A DNA stretch of 7,969 bases from an uncultured Anaerolineaceae bacterium (GCA_937907495.1 CALESS010000271.1:1-7969), one strand, 5' to 3'; counted from the stretch's first letter, positions 1-7,025 are shown. Notes: generated from the letters alone by a model not told the origin. Program-made: numbers and translations.

Positions 1-679
1 CGAAGGTCTCGGGGAGCTTATAATGCGGCTGGCTGCCGGGCAGGTGGCTGTAATCGTGATCTTGATGCACGATCTGGATCTCCTGGCTGGCATCCACACA
101 GGCCCAGCCATTGCGCCGGGCAGCGTAGATCATCCAGTTATCCCACCCTGCACGGCCAATGGCAAAATCTGGCATATCCGTAAAGCAGGTGCGGGGGAAG
201 ATAAAATAATCGCTGCCCGTGGCGGCATGGCGCCGTCCGCGCTGTTGCAGGTCCTGTTGCAAGCGCTCCTGCCATCCGCGGGAGAAATCCAAAGGTTGGC
301 GCACATCCAAATCCCAACGCTGTCCGACGATCAGGAAATTTTTGACCGCCCGCTCTACGCCCTCGATCACAGATAGAAAATCCGGCAGCAAAATAATATC
401 CGCATTCACATACGCCAGCGTCCGGCTGCGGCTGTGCTGGCGGGCCAGCTCAAAAATGGAACTGACCAGCGGAGTGCCCTGTGCATTACGGCGTACCATG
501 GGCTGGTGTTGCACGCCCAGCTCTGCCGCAGTCTGTGCCAGGCCCTCCTCCTCCCCCACCAGGATCACCTCCACCTGCGGGCCTAACTCCAACCAGGAGC
601 GGATGGCATTGCGCTGAATGATGGCAATGTGCGGGTTGGTAAAAGGCTTGGGAGCAGAAAAAATGGTCAGGTTTGGCAT
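1..679 (-). CDS. GT-A-like glycosyltransferase, C-terminus cut by the window edge
   Basis: Reading from an ATG at 679, 226 codons stay open to the left edge, so the C-terminus lies outside. The N-terminus begins MPNLTIFSAPKPF, and a Rossmann-like strand VEVILVGEE follows around residues 37-45. A DXD-like segment YVNADIILLPDF at residues 90-101 is the expected nucleotide-sugar/metal site of a GT-A fold. Further on are GSDYFIFPR (about 155-163), GRAGWDNWMIY (175-185) and VHQDHDYSH (204-212), which look like acceptor-side and catalytic-side motifs of this group. It probably transfers a sugar from a nucleotide donor in the cytoplasm during surface glycan assembly. Donor and acceptor are unknown. 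The start is supported by GAGGA at 690-686, six bases upstream and inside the end of the preceding glycosyltransferase gene, whose stop lies three bases before this ATG. The tight spacing indicates operon membership. Family assignment is by motif style only; it could equally be filed as an uncharacterised nucleotide-diphospho-sugar transferase-like protein. Confidence 0.8.
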   Translation of the reverse strand, partial: MPNLTIFSAPKPFTNPHIAIIQRNAIRSWLELGPQVEVILVGEEEGLAQTAAELGVQHQPMVRRNAQGTPLVSSIFELARQHSRSRTLAYVNADIILLPDFLSVIEGVERAVKNFLIVGQRWDLDVRQPLDFSRGWQERLQQDLQQRGRRHAATGSDYFIFPRTCFTDMPDFAIGRAGWDNWMIYAARRNGWACVDASQEIQIVHQDHDYSHLPGSQPHYKLPETF

Positions 680-682
680 GGA

Positions 683-1786
683 TTATCCTCGGGCCCGCTC
701 ATAAGTCTGTAATAAAATCTGGCGGTTCTGGTTCCAATCCGCCCGCTGTTCGGCCACCCGGCGGGCAGCAGCGCCCATGGACGGTAATTGGTTCCGCTGC
801 TCATAAGCCTGCAAGATGCCAGCCGTCAACGCTTCCACGCTGCCATCCGTGAACCACCAGCCCTGCTGACCCGGGGTGACCCACTCCCGGTTGGCGGGGA
901 TGTCGGAGATCAGAGCAGGTTTGGCGCAAGCCAGGGCCTCCAGCAGGGAGACGGAAGAACCATCTGAATGGGAAGTGCTGATGTACAGATCGGCTGCATT
1001 GTAATAAGGTGGCAGGTCAGCCTGGCCCACCTGGCCGCCGAAAAATACCTGCCCGCTTACGCCGCCCTGTTCCAAAATTTGACGAATGAGCGGCGCTTGT
1101 GAGCCGTTGCCCAGCAAAATCAGGCGCAACTCGGAGATCTGGCGGGCAGCCTGGACAAAAGCCCGCGCCAGCACATCCACCCCGTAGAGCGGTTCCCACG
1201 AGCGAACAGAAATCAGGACAAAGGCATCCTGCCAACCCCGGCGTTCCCGCCACTCGTCCGCCGGGGAGGGCTGGAAGTGATCCAGATCCACCCCCCAGGG
1301 GAAAATAACGGTGCGCTCCTCCGGGAAACCAAACGCTTCAGCCTTGTGTTGCACAGCCTGGCAATCTGCCAGCAATAGGCGGCTGCGGCGCAACGCCAGG
1401 CGGGTAGCCCGCCTCATGCGGGTGGATTTTTCTGCATCCCGCATCAGGTCGGAGCCCCAGGACATGCTAACCAGCGGCTGAAAACCCGCCAGGGCAGTCA
1501 GCAGGGCACAGCTCTGGATCGGCCCGGCATGGATTACATCCGGCTGAATCTGGCGGATCACCCGCTTGAGATCCCACCACAAGGCTGGTCCATCCTTTAA
1601 CTGAACTGGCTCCAGCCCGCCCCGCCAGCGGATCTGCTCCACGGCGGCGGGAATGGGCCGGCTTTCCAATTGCCGACCGGAGCGCTCCAGGCGTAAATAA
1701 AACGCCTGGTGATCGCTCTCCGCCAGCGCCGTCAGAAACCGGTGGTCGTGCGGCGTGTAATCCCGCCCGAAATAGATGATTTTCAC
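683..1786 (-). CDS. GT-B glycosyltransferase, family 4 (group 1)
   Basis: This 367-residue protein has the normal length and two-domain layout of GT4 retaining glycosyltransferases. The N-terminal acceptor domain opens with MKIIYFGRDY and carries PDVIHAGP (82-89) and SWGSDLM (109-115). The C-terminal donor domain starts near FPWGVDLDHFQP (162-173), followed by SVRSWEPLYGVDVL (193-206), LILLGNGS (222-229) and the donor-binding stretch around 273-301. There the usual E-x7-E pair is D275-x7-E283 (DGSSVSLLE). The family transfers a sugar from a nucleotide donor with retention of configuration; the sugar here is not predictable. It is likely cytoplasmic or membrane-peripheral. The start is GTG at 1786, whose G is also the last base of the upstream NeuB-like stop codon TAG, a one-base overlap that suggests translational coupling. 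GGGAG at 1795-1791 serves as the ribosome binding site. The next gene starts three bases after the stop. Confidence 0.93.
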   Translation of the reverse strand: MKIIYFGRDYTPHDHRFLTALAESDHQAFYLRLERSGRQLESRPIPAAVEQIRWRGGLEPVQLKDGPALWWDLKRVIRQIQPDVIHAGPIQSCALLTALAGFQPLVSMSWGSDLMRDAEKSTRMRRATRLALRRSRLLLADCQAVQHKAEAFGFPEERTVIFPWGVDLDHFQPSPADEWRERRGWQDAFVLISVRSWEPLYGVDVLARAFVQAARQISELRLILLGNGSQAPLIRQILEQGGVSGQVFFGGQVGQADLPPYYNAADLYISTSHSDGSSVSLLEALACAKPALISDIPANREWVTPGQQGWWFTDGSVEALTAGILQAYEQRNQLPSMGAAARRVAEQRADWNQNRQILLQTYERARG

Positions 1787-2853
1787 TATTCTCCCAGCAT
1801 GGCCCAGCGCAGCTCTTTGCCCGCCGGAATGTCTTGCAGGGCACGCAAGCCGATGACAGCCTGCACATCGGCAGGTTTAATGGCGCCGGGGGTAGCCGGA
1901 CGCAGCACATCCAGCATTTCGCGGGTCAGCTTCTCGCCAGCCGAAATATCCCGCGCCGCCCGCAAGCAGCGGCGTTGAATCACGGCGGTGTCGGATTCGT
2001 TGCCGGTGACAAACTTCTCCCCCGATCCAAGGGCGTTTTCCAACTGGCGGGTGGTGGTCACCATTTCTGCCCAGCCGGCAGGGTCCATCGAGAAGGGATG
2101 ATCCGGGCCGGGACGATTTCTGTCATCGGTGAAGTGTTTTTCAATTACCCGCGCCCCCAGGGCCACCGCACCCAGCACGGTGGCATGACCGGGGGTATGG
2201 TCGGAAAGACCCAGGATCAGCTCCGGGTACATGCTGCGGTAGGTGTTCAACACCCGCAGATTGATGTATTTGAAGTTTTCCAGGCTGCCCGTGTAGTTGG
2301 TATTGCACTGCATCAGCACCAGTTGCGGGTTGAGGGCCCGAATGGTATTGACCGCCCGCTGCACATCGCCAATGGTGGCTGCACCGGTAGCCAGCAGCAC
2401 GGGTTTGTTTTTCCGAGCCATGCGTTCCAACGATTCGAGCCAGTCAATATCACCGGAACCGACCTTATAAGCCGGGACATACGGATCGAGCATATCAATG
2501 GCGTCAAAATCATACGGGGCGGAGAAGTACTCAATCCCGGCTGCATCGCAGGCCGCCTTTAATTCCGGTGTCCATTCAAAGGGGATGGAAGCCCCGGCGT
2601 ACACTTCGCTGACTGATTTCGTCCATTTGGCCTGGTGCGACATCTGCCCTGTCATGGTGCGAAAGCCGTAATCCGAGACGATTTTGGGCGCCCGGAAATT
2701 CTGGAACTTGGCGGCATCCGCTCCGGCTTCCGCAGCCAGGCGGATGAGATGTTTTGCCCGCTCCAGGTCGCCATCGTGGTTGGCGGCAATATCGGCGATG
2801 AAGTAGACCGGGTGCGTTTCCCCGAGGGTGTGTCTGCCGATTTGAATGTCCAT
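1786..2853 (-). CDS. NeuB-family nonulosonic acid (sialic-like acid) synthase
   Basis: The 355-residue protein has the NeuB layout: a TIM-barrel condensing domain (about 1-285) and a C-terminal SAF (antifreeze-like) domain (about 293-355). NeuB enzymes condense phosphoenolpyruvate with an N-acetyl-hexosamine to make a nine-carbon acid such as N-acetylneuraminate, legionaminate or pseudaminate. Visible motifs are IADIAANHDGDL (19-30), AKFQ with Lys49, YKVGSGD (129-135), LSDHTPGH (216-223), EKHFTDD (238-244), GPDHPFSMDP (249-258) and an SAF-domain Arg at LRP (317-319). His219 and His240 match the metal-binding histidines of the family. Two positions that are Glu in classical NeuB are Asp here (Asp21, Asp135). 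The SVSEVYAGASIPFEWTPE segment recalls pseudaminate synthase PseI, while GPDH recalls sialate/legionaminate synthases, so the product is left open. The ATG at 2853 is chosen over an in-frame TTG at 2874 because AAGGAG sits six bases before the ATG. It overlaps the downstream GT4 gene by one base. No CMP-sugar synthetase is seen nearby. Confidence 0.93.
   Translation of the reverse strand: MDIQIGRHTLGETHPVYFIADIAANHDGDLERAKHLIRLAAEAGADAAKFQNFRAPKIVSDYGFRTMTGQMSHQAKWTKSVSEVYAGASIPFEWTPELKAACDAAGIEYFSAPYDFDAIDMLDPYVPAYKVGSGDIDWLESLERMARKNKPVLLATGAATIGDVQRAVNTIRALNPQLVLMQCNTNYTGSLENFKYINLRVLNTYRSMYPELILGLSDHTPGHATVLGAVALGARVIEKHFTDDRNRPGPDHPFSMDPAGWAEMVTTTRQLENALGSGEKFVTGNESDTAVIQRRCLRAARDISAGEKLTREMLDVLRPATPGAIKPADVQAVIGLRALQDIPAGKELRWAMLGE
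1791..1795 (-). promoter_or_regulatory. Ribosome binding site for the GTG-started GT4 gene
   Basis: GGGAG reads at 1795-1791 on the minus strand, inside the last codons of the NeuB-like gene and four bases before the GTG at 1786. The spacing is short but usable. With the TAGTG stop/start fusion it supports coupled translation of the two genes. Confidence 0.6.
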
Positions 2854-2859
2854 CCTTTT

Positions 2860-2865
2860 CTCCTT
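2860..2865 (-). promoter_or_regulatory. Ribosome binding site fixing the NeuB-like start
   Basis: AAGGAG reads on the minus strand at 2865-2860, six bases before the ATG at 2853. The in-frame TTG at 2874 lies upstream of this site and has no Shine-Dalgarno sequence of its own, so the shorter 355-residue product is preferred. It lies in the 35-base gap after the upstream PIG-V-like gene, the largest gap in the window. Confidence 0.85.
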
Positions 2866-2888
2866 CGTTGACAAAAATCAAATGTTGT

Positions 2889-4061
2889 TCAGGCTACCCA
2901 TAACCAGGATAGGTAAGCAAAGCCCATGATGAAATAAAGTACACCCGAACCGACCAGGATCAATCGGTAAGCCCAGCGGCTGGATTTCATCCAGGCTGCC
3001 ATTGCCAGATAGATCGGAAAGCCGATCAGGACCAGGCGGTTGAAGCTGCCCAGCGGGACATTTGGCATGGTAAATGAAATCAGAAAAAGCAGCAAGCTGC
3101 CCAGGTAAATCGCCTGCAAATAAAGTTTCTTCCGCAGGCACCAGGCAAGGGCGAGCAGGGCGATGCAGAGAAGAATTACGGCAAATATGGCCAGCGTTCG
3201 GCCGTGAAACAATTGGTAAATCAGCTGCGAGATTACCTTCAGCGGGCCTAGAAACTCTGTTTGCCAGTAGCGGTATTGCAACGCGCCAAAATTGGAGAAC
3301 CCCGCCCAAATCCGCCAGGACAGGAACATAGCCACCCCGGCCAGGGGCATAAACGGCACCGCCATGGCCGCCCAGTGTAACCGCCCGGGGGAGTGTGCCA
3401 GCCAGCGGATGACCATCACCAACAGCACAATCACCACCGGGATGACAGAGGAATGGGTAAGCCCCAATAACAGCCCCACGCCGGCGCAGGCCAGCCATTT
3501 CTCCTGGCGGGCAAGCTTCCAGGCTAGCAATACGAAGAATAAAGCCAGCGAATGCGGATAAGGTGCATAGAAATAGAAGGAGGTCGGAAAAAAAAGGATT
3601 GCCAGGCCAGCCGGCACCCAATAATCCCGTCCCAGCAAGCGTTCTACCTCTTCCAGAAAGAGACCCAGCGCGAACAGGAAAGACAGGTTGCTCACCAGCG
3701 TCAGGGCAATTGCTGGATGAATGCCCAGCCAGGTGAAGGGTTTCGCCAGCAGCGGATAAAGCGGAAAAAAGGCGCTCAATTGTGGCAGGGCGTGGTAACC
3801 TCCCGAGACAATCGCGTCGTAATAAATCGCATCCCAGTGAGTCCAGACGCCAAACAGCGCTCCCTGCCAGCCGCGAGTCAGCGTTTCCACCCCGTACGTC
3901 AGCGGGGCACCCACTGTCAGCAAACCGCTGGTAAAAAGCAGTGCGCCTAACACCCAAAGCAACAGGCGCATCCCCAGCCAGAAGATGAACGCCAGCCGCC
4001 AGGCCGCCGGGATGCGCTGCCACCAGTGTTTGCGAAGAGGAGTTGCCTGTAGATCACTCAT
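2889..4061 (-). CDS. PIG-V/Gpi18-like membrane mannosyltransferase, second tandem copy
   Basis: A 390-residue, strongly hydrophobic protein with roughly eight or more predicted membrane segments. It resembles bacterial relatives of GPI mannosyltransferase 2 (PIG-V/Gpi18), GT-C enzymes that use a polyprenyl-phosphate-linked sugar on the outer face of the membrane. Supporting signs are HWDAIYYDAIVSGGY (75-89), with the acidic Asp of the first external loop, AFFPLYPLLAK (97-107), the FFPTSFYFYAPYPHSL block (157-172) and LTHSSV (201-206). A charged head, RKHWWQRIPAAWR, precedes the first helix. It is homologous end to end with the gene just upstream: about 107 of 198 residues are identical in an ungapped hand alignment of the N-terminal halves, and both end in FxYLxWxxVA. 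The start ATG at 4061 is supported by that homology, because the shared WWxRIPxxWR lies before the next in-frame Met. No clear Shine-Dalgarno sequence is visible. The 11-base gap after the upstream stop suggests coupling. Donor sugar and acceptor are unknown, and mannose is only the family namesake. Confidence 0.87.
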   Translation of the reverse strand: MSDLQATPLRKHWWQRIPAAWRLAFIFWLGMRLLLWVLGALLFTSGLLTVGAPLTYGVETLTRGWQGALFGVWTHWDAIYYDAIVSGGYHALPQLSAFFPLYPLLAKPFTWLGIHPAIALTLVSNLSFLFALGLFLEEVERLLGRDYWVPAGLAILFFPTSFYFYAPYPHSLALFFVLLAWKLARQEKWLACAGVGLLLGLTHSSVIPVVIVLLVMVIRWLAHSPGRLHWAAMAVPFMPLAGVAMFLSWRIWAGFSNFGALQYRYWQTEFLGPLKVISQLIYQLFHGRTLAIFAVILLCIALLALAWCLRKKLYLQAIYLGSLLLFLISFTMPNVPLGSFNRLVLIGFPIYLAMAAWMKSSRWAYRLILVGSGVLYFIMGFAYLSWLWVA

Positions 4062-4072
4062 GATTTACACAT

Positions 4073-5215
4073 CTATGCTACGAAAATCCAGGCCAGGTAG
4101 AAGCTGCACAAAAGCAGGTTCACTGCCGCCAGGAAGGAGAAGGAAAGCGTACCCAGCCAGCGCTTGGATTGAAGCCAGACGCCGAGCGCCATGAAAACCG
4201 GGAAGCTGAGCAGAAAATATCGGATGAAGCTGCCCAGCGGATGATTTGGCACAGTAAAGGAGACCAGGTAGATTAACAACCCGGCCTGGTAAATACTCAG
4301 AGCAATTTGCTTGCGCCGGAAAAGCCAGAAAATTGCTGCCAGGCCGATCCCGATAATCACCACCTTCAAGATGGACATAAAGTTACCCATGCCGATGGAA
4401 ATCGCCAGTTGGCTTAGGGCTGCCAGCGGGTTGAACAAGGAGCTCCCCCATGAGGAACCGAGCATTTCCGCCAGGGGTGGGAAGCCCCGATTCATCCGCC
4501 AGGCAACAAAAAGGGCCACCCCTGCGAAGGGCATGGCAGGTGTGAGGAGCGGGAGCCATTTCCATTTCGATGTATGGTTTCTCCAGCCTGTGAGGACATG
4601 GATCAAGAGGATAATGCTCAATGGAAGCACAGTGGAATGGGTTAAGCCGGATAACAACCCGGCCAGAGATGCCCAGAACCACTTCTGCTGGCGGGCAAAA
4701 CGAAAGCTGAGCAGCACCAGCAGCAGCGCCAGCGACATGGGAAAGGGAGCATAGAAGAAGAAAGAACCGGGGAAGGTGATCAGCGCCAGTCCGGCTGGAA
4801 TCATAAATTGCGCCCCAAAGAGTTCCTGTACTTCTTCTATAAAGATAATCACGGCTGCCAGAAATCCCAGGTTACTGACCAGGATCAGCGAAATCAATGG
4901 ATGCACCCCCAGCAGGACTGGGAGTTTCGCCAACAGGGGAAAAAGGGGCCAAAATGCACTGATGGTGGGGGTGGCTGTGTAACCCTGGGTCAGAATCAGG
5001 TAATAGAAGCCGCCATCCCAGCGCAGCCAGGTGCCAAACAAGGCCCCTCCCAAACCGTGATTCAACGCTGCCGGGGCTTCCGGAAAGGGTGAAGCCAGCG
5101 GCATGACGCCACTGTAAAACAGAAAGGCGCTCAAGCCCCAGAGCAGGAGGCGCATCCCAAGCCATAGGCCAAAGCCCAGCCGCCAGGGATAAGGAATGCG
5201 CAGCCACCACTTCAT
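4073..5215 (-). CDS. PIG-V/Gpi18-like membrane mannosyltransferase, first tandem copy
   Basis: A 380-residue multi-pass membrane protein, paralogous to the next gene. It begins MKWWLRIPYPWRLGFGLW and runs straight into the first membrane helix. Family-like marks are RWDGGFYYLILTQGY (65-79), with WDG closer to the PIG-V consensus than in the sister copy, AFWPLFPLLAK (87-97), ITFPGSFFFYAPFPMSL (146-162), LTHST (191-195) and, near the C-terminus, SFTVPNHPLGSF (319-330). It probably adds a sugar from a lipid-phosphate donor to a glycan or protein on the outer side of the cytoplasmic membrane. The sister copy has VPLGSF with MPN (SFTMPNVPLGSF) at the matching place, so this late loop is conserved and may be functional. 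The ATG overlaps the stop of the upstream reductase gene as ATGA (four bases), a typical translationally coupled junction; a weak GGGGTGG lies four bases before it. The GT-C role is inferred from membrane topology and motifs, not demonstrated. An uncharacterised membrane protein is the alternative. Confidence 0.87.
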   Translation of the reverse strand: MKWWLRIPYPWRLGFGLWLGMRLLLWGLSAFLFYSGVMPLASPFPEAPAALNHGLGGALFGTWLRWDGGFYYLILTQGYTATPTISAFWPLFPLLAKLPVLLGVHPLISLILVSNLGFLAAVIIFIEEVQELFGAQFMIPAGLALITFPGSFFFYAPFPMSLALLLVLLSFRFARQQKWFWASLAGLLSGLTHSTVLPLSIILLIHVLTGWRNHTSKWKWLPLLTPAMPFAGVALFVAWRMNRGFPPLAEMLGSSWGSSLFNPLAALSQLAISIGMGNFMSILKVVIIGIGLAAIFWLFRRKQIALSIYQAGLLIYLVSFTVPNHPLGSFIRYFLLSFPVFMALGVWLQSKRWLGTLSFSFLAAVNLLLCSFYLAWIFVA

Positions 5216-6135
5216 ACAGCCACCCCAAATTCACGGATGCGCTCTGGATAGCCCGCCAGATAAAGCTCATGGAAGTGCTGGATGCCCGGTTCAATCCCGG
5301 GCATGGGATGGCCAAGGTGTGCAGCCAGTTTTTCGCTGTTGAGGGTCAAATTCGGGGAGCGACGGGCAGACAGCCCACCATCCTTCCAGGATGCAGGCGT
5401 GATGAGATCCGTGTCAAGGCCAAAGCGGCGGGCAATCGCCACGCCAAAGGCATATTTGCTGATAGCCTCAGAGCTGACGGTATGATACAACCCGCTTCCA
5501 CCACCATCTAACATTTCCAGCAGCAAATCGGCCAGTTGGTTCACCAATAACGGGCAGAAGAAGATATCCGTGAATCCGCGCACCCCTTGCCCCCTGGAAA
5601 GCGCATTGAAGAAAAATTCTGCCAGGCTGCGGCGCCCGCTCAAACTCCAGCCATAAAAATTCACCCGCGCCAGCAATGCCTGGGGATTGGCCGCCATAAC
5701 CGCCTGTTCACCCTCCAGTTTGGTGCGGGCATAAACGCTCAAGGGATTGGGTGCATCTTCTTCACGGTAATCCCCTCTCTCCCCATCAAAGACAGCATCT
5801 GTGGAGATGTGCAGGAAGCGCGCCCCCAGCCAGTCCGCCTGTTCGGCCAGCATGCCCGGCAGCCAGGCGTTGATGCGGGCTGCCTGTTTGGGGTTCTTCT
5901 CGCACTCCTCCAGGTTGGCCATGGCCGCGCAATGGATGATCCAATCCGGGCGGGCAAAGGCCAGCACTCGTTGCACTTCATCCGGTGAACCCAGATCAGC
6001 CGTCATCTGTTCAAAGGGAACATTCACCAGTAGATTTCGATTTACGACGCCCACCACCTGGTGCTGCGAACTGGCCTGCAAGGCCAGGTTTAAGCCCAGC
6101 AGACCGCTGGCCCCGGTAATCAGGATGCGCGCCAT
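5212..6135 (-). CDS. RmlD-like NAD(P)-dependent sugar-nucleotide reductase (extended SDR)
   Basis: A 307-residue short-chain dehydrogenase/reductase of the extended, RmlD-like type, close to the usual length of about 300. The N-terminal Rossmann signature is MARILITGASGLLG, with GxxGxxG at residues 8-14. HCAAMANLEECE (68-79) is the usual cofactor-side loop. HISTDAVFDG (109-118) supplies the catalytic Ser/Thr region, and Y135-x3-K139 (YARTK) is the catalytic pair. The C-terminal part has the substrate-domain marks RVNFYGWS (157-164), FTDIFFCPLLV and RRSPNLTLNSEKL. RmlD reduces dTDP-4-dehydro-rhamnose to dTDP-rhamnose. No RmlA, RmlB or RmlC partners are in the window and the FYGW and CP motifs differ from the textbook enzyme, so another 4-keto sugar nucleotide is equally possible. 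Its ATG lies five bases after the upstream methyltransferase stop, with AAGGA about nine bases before the start. It overlaps the next gene by four bases. Confidence 0.9.
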   Translation of the reverse strand: MARILITGASGLLGLNLALQASSQHQVVGVVNRNLLVNVPFEQMTADLGSPDEVQRVLAFARPDWIIHCAAMANLEECEKNPKQAARINAWLPGMLAEQADWLGARFLHISTDAVFDGERGDYREEDAPNPLSVYARTKLEGEQAVMAANPQALLARVNFYGWSLSGRRSLAEFFFNALSRGQGVRGFTDIFFCPLLVNQLADLLLEMLDGGGSGLYHTVSSEAISKYAFGVAIARRFGLDTDLITPASWKDGGLSARRSPNLTLNSEKLAAHLGHPMPGIEPGIQHFHELYLAGYPERIREFGVAV

Positions 6136-6140
6136 ATCGC

Positions 6141-7013
6141 CTAATCCTTGCTGATTATGACCAGCGGATACTGGCCGTTTTCGCCATAATATTCAGGCCG
6201 GCGTTCTTCCAGCCAGAAGAGCAGGCGCAGCCACAGCTTGCCGCCCAGGCCGGGATGAATCAAAGCCCGCATCCAGCGCACATTCACCGCCCGCCAGACC
6301 CGAATTTTCAGATTCATGAAGGCGGGCAGATTCTCCCGCAGCCAGGCGGCATCAATCTTGCGGACAAAGGTCCCGGTGGGAGTGGTCTTTACATTCTTCT
6401 TGCCAACCCGCACTTGTGGATTGGGCTTCAATTCAATTTCCTGGCGGCGGAACCGGCGGAGAAATCCTGCCACTCGTTCTGCAAAGTGCACAATCGGCGC
6501 CCAGCGGATCATCAGCGGGGCCATCTGCCAGCCATTTACCACCACAGCGCTGCTGGCAGGCGCCAGCACCCTGTAAAATTCCGCATAGGCCTGCAATTGA
6601 TCCTGTGCGGGAACATGGTGCAGGGTGTGCAGTGAGACCAGGCCATCGAAAACATCTGCCGCAAAGGGCAAATGAACGATATCCCCTACGACGTAAAAAC
6701 TTTTTTCTCCCAGGCGCTTGCGGGCTTCCTCTAAAGCCACAATGGAAATGTCCAGGCATACCCGCTTTTCATAGTTTTCGGAATAGGTGAGGTATTCCGG
6801 GTATTGAACCGGCCCGGAGCCGGCATCCAGCAGGTAACGGCCGCTACGTTTTAGCGGGCGGCCGACTCGCAAGTGGCAGCGGCGAATATACTCGCGTGAA
6901 ACATGGCGCAAATCTTCAAAGCGGGCATTCTGATATCGCTCGCCATCCACAATCTGCCAGCCAATTTCATCATAGAATTGTTGTACTTCACGTTTGGAAT
7001 CTATCTGGCTCAC
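6141..7013 (-). CDS. Class I SAM-dependent methyltransferase (Methyltransf_11 type)
   Basis: A 290-residue protein with a standard class I methyltransferase core. Motif I is LLDAGSGPVQYPEY (61-74), the acidic end of strand beta-2 is CLDIS (86-90), VVGDIVHLPF (108-117) is the adenine-side motif, and FDGLVSLHTLHHVP (122-135) is motif IV and after. The N-terminus (VQQFYDEIGWQ, then REYIRRCHLRVGRPL) resembles the cap of methyltransferases acting on small molecules or sugars. The C-terminal third (about 165-290) is basic, with a run such as LRRFRRQEIELKPNP and VGKKNVKTTPTG, and may be the acceptor-binding part. In this context it most likely methylates a sugar residue, a nucleotide sugar or the glycan end; the substrate is not predictable. 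The start is GTG at 7013, supported by AAAGGA at 7025-7020, six bases upstream and directly after the preceding gene's stop. The reductase gene follows after five bases. Confidence 0.9.
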   Translation of the reverse strand: MSQIDSKREVQQFYDEIGWQIVDGERYQNARFEDLRHVSREYIRRCHLRVGRPLKRSGRYLLDAGSGPVQYPEYLTYSENYEKRVCLDISIVALEEARKRLGEKSFYVVGDIVHLPFAADVFDGLVSLHTLHHVPAQDQLQAYAEFYRVLAPASSAVVVNGWQMAPLMIRWAPIVHFAERVAGFLRRFRRQEIELKPNPQVRVGKKNVKTTPTGTFVRKIDAAWLRENLPAFMNLKIRVWRAVNVRWMRALIHPGLGGKLWLRLLFWLEERRPEYYGENGQYPLVIISKD

Positions 7014-7019
7014 GAGTAT

Positions 7020-7025
7020 TCCTTT
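7020..7025 (-). promoter_or_regulatory. Ribosome binding site for the GTG-started methyltransferase
   Basis: AAAGGA reads at 7025-7020 on the minus strand, within the 12-base gap after the upstream TAG and six bases before the GTG at 7013. It supports this GTG as the start codon even though it is not ATG. Confidence 0.75.

Noticed and set aside
23..617. Plus-strand open frames opposite the partial GT-A-like gene
   Set aside because: The minus-strand frame is open for the whole 679 bases, starts with ATG plus a good ribosome binding site and has GT-A-like motifs. The plus-strand frames overlap each other and look random.
1834..2562. A 242-codon plus-strand open frame opposite the NeuB-like gene
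   Set aside because: The minus-strand frame has clear NeuB motifs across the same bases. The plus-strand product is His/Gly-rich, has no recognisable domain and no ribosome binding site, and runs against the operon.
2854..2874. TTG at 2874 as the start of the NeuB-like gene
   Set aside because: It lies upstream of the AAGGAG site, has no site of its own, and the extra residues STKEKR are the translated leader. The ATG at 2853 fits family N-termini.
2866..2881. Small inverted repeat TTGA-TTTTTG-TCAA in the largest intergenic gap, as a possible terminator
   Set aside because: The stem is only four A/T-rich pairs with no following T-run, so it would not stop transcription.
2878..4023. A 381-codon open frame on the minus strand overlapping the second PIG-V-like gene
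   Set aside because: It is the same strand in another frame. The residues are Gly/Ala/Pro/Arg-rich without recognisable motifs, while the frame at 2889-4061 encodes a membrane protein homologous to its neighbour throughout.
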